Source: Planctomicrobium sp. (GTDB taxonomy: Bacteria; Planctomycetota; Planctomycetia; Planctomycetales; Planctomycetaceae). From it: DNA of 8,229 bases. The notes beneath the pieces were generated by a model. It worked only from the letters and a program-made list of their open reading frames with translations. It was not told the origin of the DNA and searched no databases. The stretch is from the NCBI GenBank assembly GCA_018659505.1, contig JABJMI010000218.1, forward strand, positions 1 to 8,229, given 5' to 3'. This document shows, piece by piece, positions 6,194-8,229 of this stretch. Each line of letters begins with the position of its first letter. Position 1 is the stretch's first letter. Made by a program: the position numbers and the translations under genes.

Positions 6194-6610
6194 CTAGATG
6201 TCGGTCTTTGCAAGTTGCGATTCGATCTCTTCCAGGCTCACGAAATTTCCTTCACCTGCACCCGGACAGACTTGTTGAGTCTTCTCCCAGAGTTCAGGGG
6301 AATCGATATTCGAACGCCAGAATGGCCAAGTTCGACATTGCATCGGGCGAACCGGATAGATCTGGCAGCCACGTTTTTCTCCATCGAAGAAGACACAATC
6401 CCCGTTTGCATAATCAATTAAAGAGACCTTGCCACGTGCCGGACGAGTGTAGAGCAGACGTATCTCACCGACAGGTTTATCCAGATACTCAGCAATGTTT
6501 TGAATGTCTTCTTCTGAGACCCAGACGTACCCCGGTGAACCTGTGCAGCAGTTGCCACACTGCGAACACTCGAATTTCAAGCCATCTTTGTACCAGGGTT
6601 GTTCGCTCAT
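6194..6610 (-). CDS. YkgJ-type cysteine-cluster (CxxCxxCC) protein
   Basis: This encodes 138 residues from ATG 6610. An alternative TTG start at 6622 would add four residues and overlap the stop of the upstream lyase gene. I prefer the ATG, 8 nt after that stop, although neither start has a strong Shine-Dalgarno. The N-terminus has the family signature FECSQCGNCCTG (Cys15, 18, 21, 22), then a helix and the second Cys group: Cys72 (GDCVFFD), Cys82 (RGCQIYPVRPMQC), Cys92 and Cys115. The GCQIYPVRPMQCRTWPFW stretch is typical. The eight Cys residues probably bind Zn or an Fe-S cluster; the biochemical role of the family is poorly defined. It follows the DapA-like gene so closely that they are very likely co-transcribed and translationally coupled. 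Its stop lies only 11 nt from the stop of the convergent barrel gene, leaving no room for a terminator between them. Confidence 0.9.
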   Translation of the reverse strand: MSEQPWYKDGLKFECSQCGNCCTGSPGYVWVSEEDIQNIAEYLDKPVGEIRLLYTRPARGKVSLIDYANGDCVFFDGEKRGCQIYPVRPMQCRTWPFWRSNIDSPELWEKTQQVCPGAGEGNFVSLEEIESQLAKTDI

Positions 6611-6618
6611 CGCAGCTT

Positions 6619-7551
6619 TCAAACTGTCTTTGTGATTTCAATTAAATCAAGATCACGCATGTGTTGTCGGATGATGTCCTTGCGATCTTTATTTGTAGAA
6701 TAAAGTGGTTCAGATAATCGGTCGCTGCACAGACCGGCGATTCCAAGTGCTGTTTTGATGCCAGTCAGGTAACTCGTGGGGGATGTTCCTACTTCGTATA
6801 AGCTTTGCGAAAGCCGCATCACCTGATGTTGCAAACGATGAACTTCTCGCATGTCTTCGGTCATGGCTGCCTCGTAGAGCGAAACGTATAAATTCGGGAC
6901 GAGATTCGCTCCGCCCGAGATCCCACCATCTCCCCCCATTAAGACCGCTTGCCCCATCAGTTCTTCTGGTCCCATGAGAACCGTAAAATTGTCCTGTTCT
7001 CTTTTTAGCTCAATCAGCTTATTGAAGTAGAGCATATTGGCTGAACTGTCTTTGACTCCGATAAATTTTTCTATCTTCAGCAATGATTTGATTGTGGGAA
7101 TATCAAATGTAACCTTCGTATGGCTCGGCATATTATAGAGCAGAAATGGAAGGGGAAGTTGCTCTGCAAGTTCCTCGATGTACCGCTTTAGGTCTTCCTG
7201 GTGCATAGGGAAGTAGTACGGCGTCGCGACCACGACCGCATCCGCACCAAGACTGGCAGCCTCCTTCGCCAGTTCGATGGACTCAGTCATAGATGTATCA
7301 GTAATCCCTACCAGAACTGGGACACGTCTGTTGATATGCTCACAAGCTAGTTTTAGAAAAGCTCGTTGAGTTCGATGACTTAAACTGGGTGCTTCGCCAC
7401 TCGTCCCCAATACGAAGAGTCCATGCACTCCACCATCGATAACATGATCAATCAATCGCTGCGTCCCAGCGACATCAATTTCATCTCGTCCCGCCAACGG
7501 TGTGACCAATGGTGGGATAATCCCCTTGAGTGGTAGGATTTCGTCTAACAT
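6619..7551 (-). CDS. DapA/NanA-superfamily lyase or aldolase (class I, Schiff-base), substrate uncertain
   Basis: This encodes 310 residues, the normal size for the family, a TIM barrel that joins or cleaves pyruvate-derived 2-oxo acids through a lysine Schiff base. The visible motifs are GIIPPLVTPL at the start, GLFVLGTSGEAPSLS (pyruvate carboxylate-binding Thr50-Ser51), TPYYFP, LYNMPSHT with catalytic Tyr139, GVKDSS with Schiff-base Lys167, and GGDGGISGGANLVP. E. coli DapA has an Arg (Arg138) in YNVPSRT that holds the aspartate-semialdehyde carboxylate; here the aligned residue is His144. That argues against true dihydrodipicolinate synthase and for a sugar-acid or sialic-acid type lyase, so I give no gene symbol. 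The start ATG 7551 lacks a clear Shine-Dalgarno, but the N-terminus aligns well with the family. The gene precedes the YkgJ-type gene on the same strand. Confidence 0.93.
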   Translation of the reverse strand: MLDEILPLKGIIPPLVTPLAGRDEIDVAGTQRLIDHVIDGGVHGLFVLGTSGEAPSLSHRTQRAFLKLACEHINRRVPVLVGITDTSMTESIELAKEAASLGADAVVVATPYYFPMHQEDLKRYIEELAEQLPLPFLLYNMPSHTKVTFDIPTIKSLLKIEKFIGVKDSSANMLYFNKLIELKREQDNFTVLMGPEELMGQAVLMGGDGGISGGANLVPNLYVSLYEAAMTEDMREVHRLQHQVMRLSQSLYEVGTSPTSYLTGIKTALGIAGLCSDRLSEPLYSTNKDRKDIIRQHMRDLDLIEITKTV

Positions 7552-8148
7552 GAGTGTTCACAAATTCTTTTTGAGATTGAGGAATAATCCATAGAATCAA
7601 ATCGCTGGACTATGCATCAACCTTAGGGGCGAAATTCGATCATGGTCTTGTGGGGTGGGATTGATACTACCCTAGCATCATCCAGGGATTTAGAAAATCC
7701 GTATTCGTAAGTAGTAAGGTGAAAAGCCATAACCTGAAAGACCGCCTCTTCACTGATAACCACTTCTAAGGAGGAGATAGAAACATAAAATATACGGACT
7801 GCTTCCAATTCATATCGCTATGAAATCTAGTTCCTCAATCAGAAACGCCAACTCAGAAGGCTTTGATTACCACATCAGTACTCTCTTACTGTGAAGAAAA
7901 ATCAACCTGCAATCAAACCTCACAACCCACTAAGAAACCGGAAGAACCTAAATCTTGGGCAGAATAAGCTGGAACGAACCCGTCAAGCTGTTTCCGTTCT
8001 GCTGGCATCTCAAAATTTCCTGCAGGCTCTTCGGGAAGTTGATTCATAATTAGAGCTCAGGAAGTAGCTGACCATTTTGCGCAAGTGTGCGTTTTACGGG
8101 GTTTTGTGGTCCGTATGAGTCTGGGAAACGGTGTCAGGCCGACTTGAT
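7552..8148. other. 597-nt stretch without a convincing gene
   Basis: This holds the upstream region of the lyase gene and a longer A/T-rich stretch. Only short open frames are present. A 61-codon minus-strand frame (7808-7623) starts at TTG and has no ribosome site or recognisable motif. A 44-codon minus-strand ATG frame (8047-7913) is listed separately. I saw no tRNA-like fold, strong terminator or long repeat. It may be a regulatory leader for the lyase gene or decayed coding sequence. Confidence 0.5.
7913..8047 (-). CDS. Candidate small ORF, 44 residues, hypothetical
   Basis: An ATG frame of 44 codons starts MNQLPEEPAGNFEMPAERKQ and ends SSGFLVGCEV before TGA. I recognise no family. It has no signal peptide or membrane helix; it is acidic and proline-containing at the start, with one Cys near the end. 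No clear Shine-Dalgarno precedes the ATG. The balanced, ordinary amino-acid mix is the only argument for coding. It could equally be a chance frame or the remnant of a longer gene. Confidence 0.22.
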   Translation of the reverse strand: MNQLPEEPAGNFEMPAERKQLDGFVPAYSAQDLGSSGFLVGCEV

Positions 8149-8229
8149 TTAGGTGGGGGGAGCTCTTTTTGTCTGGAGAGTCTCGAGTTCCAGTTCAAAC
8201 AGAGACTTTCCGGTCTCGACCCAGCGACC
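8149..8229 (-). CDS. Possible C-terminal end of a minus-strand gene cut by the window edge
   Basis: From the right edge a minus-strand frame runs 26 codons to TAA (8151-8149), reading GRWVETGKSLFELELETLQ then TKRAPPT. The G-x-W-V-x-x-G-x-x-L-F-E-L-E pattern resembles the second half of a biotinyl/lipoyl-type hairpin, although it sits at the very end of a protein. Two other frames are also open here: one on the minus strand to about 8100 and one on the plus strand from GTG 8131. The assignment is therefore tentative and rests on amino-acid pattern alone. Confidence 0.3.
   Translation of the reverse strand, partial: GRWVETGKSLFELELETLQTKRAPPT

Noticed and set aside
6130..6645. Long plus-strand open frame of 171 codons, antisense to the YkgJ-type gene
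   Set aside because: It overlaps a well-supported cysteine-cluster gene and shows low-complexity Arg/Ser/Cys-rich composition typical of a shadow frame, with no family motif.
7623..7808. 61-codon minus-strand frame in the gene-poor right end
   Set aside because: It starts at TTG without a Shine-Dalgarno, has no motif I recognise, and its length is within chance for this stretch.
8078..8097. Hairpin GCGCA-AGTG-TGCG followed by TTTT on the plus strand
   Set aside because: The stem is only 4-5 bp and there is no plus-strand gene upstream for it to terminate.
1..8229. Sigma-54 promoter (GG-N10-GC type) that would link the ptsN cluster to RpoN
   Set aside because: I scanned the upstream gaps of hpf, ptsN, the HPr gene and ptsI by eye and saw no convincing match.

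Overview
The window reads as chromosomal DNA of a Planctomycetes-type bacterium of moderate GC. This is an inference from three things. One is an outer-membrane protein pairing a proline-rich N-terminal half with an invasin-type barrel. Another is a His-rich lipoprotein with a GPHGGH core. The third is wide intergenic gaps and weak or absent Shine-Dalgarno sites at several starts. No rRNA, tRNA, CRISPR array, insertion sequence or phage gene was seen.

Layout. Positions 1-869 (+) hold the 3' end of a short-chain dehydrogenase/reductase gene, then a small His-rich lipoprotein gene. Positions 870-1146 are non-coding and hold an unusual cluster of inverted repeats and a good sigma70-like promoter. 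Positions 1147-4417 (+) are the core: a short ribosome hibernation factor (hpf), an EIIA-Ntr type protein (ptsN), an HPr-type phosphocarrier and PTS Enzyme I (ptsI). Together these make a complete PEP -> EI -> HPr -> EIIA phosphorelay with no EIIB or EIIC sugar permease in the window, so the role is probably regulatory. Positions 4626-6182 (+) encode a 518-residue exported protein with a long disordered N-terminal half and a C-terminal barrel resembling the inverse-autotransporter/intimin beta domain. On the minus strand, converging on it, lies a pair: a DapA/NanA-superfamily lyase (7551-6619) followed closely by a YkgJ-type cysteine-cluster protein (6610-6194). Positions 7552-8148 hold no convincing gene, only a 44-codon candidate. 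The right edge may carry the last 26 codons of another minus-strand gene.

How the genes fit together. The hpf-ptsN-HPr part matches the order seen downstream of rpoN in proteobacteria, here with EI attached and rpoN absent from the window. It probably links PEP/energy status, through phosphorylation of EIIA, to regulation, next to a factor that silences ribosomes when growth stops. The HPr has lost the usual proline after the phospho-His/Arg motif, and EI has changes next to its catalytic Cys. These are the most distinctive sequence departures in the window. All assignments come from motif reading by eye; no database search was made.
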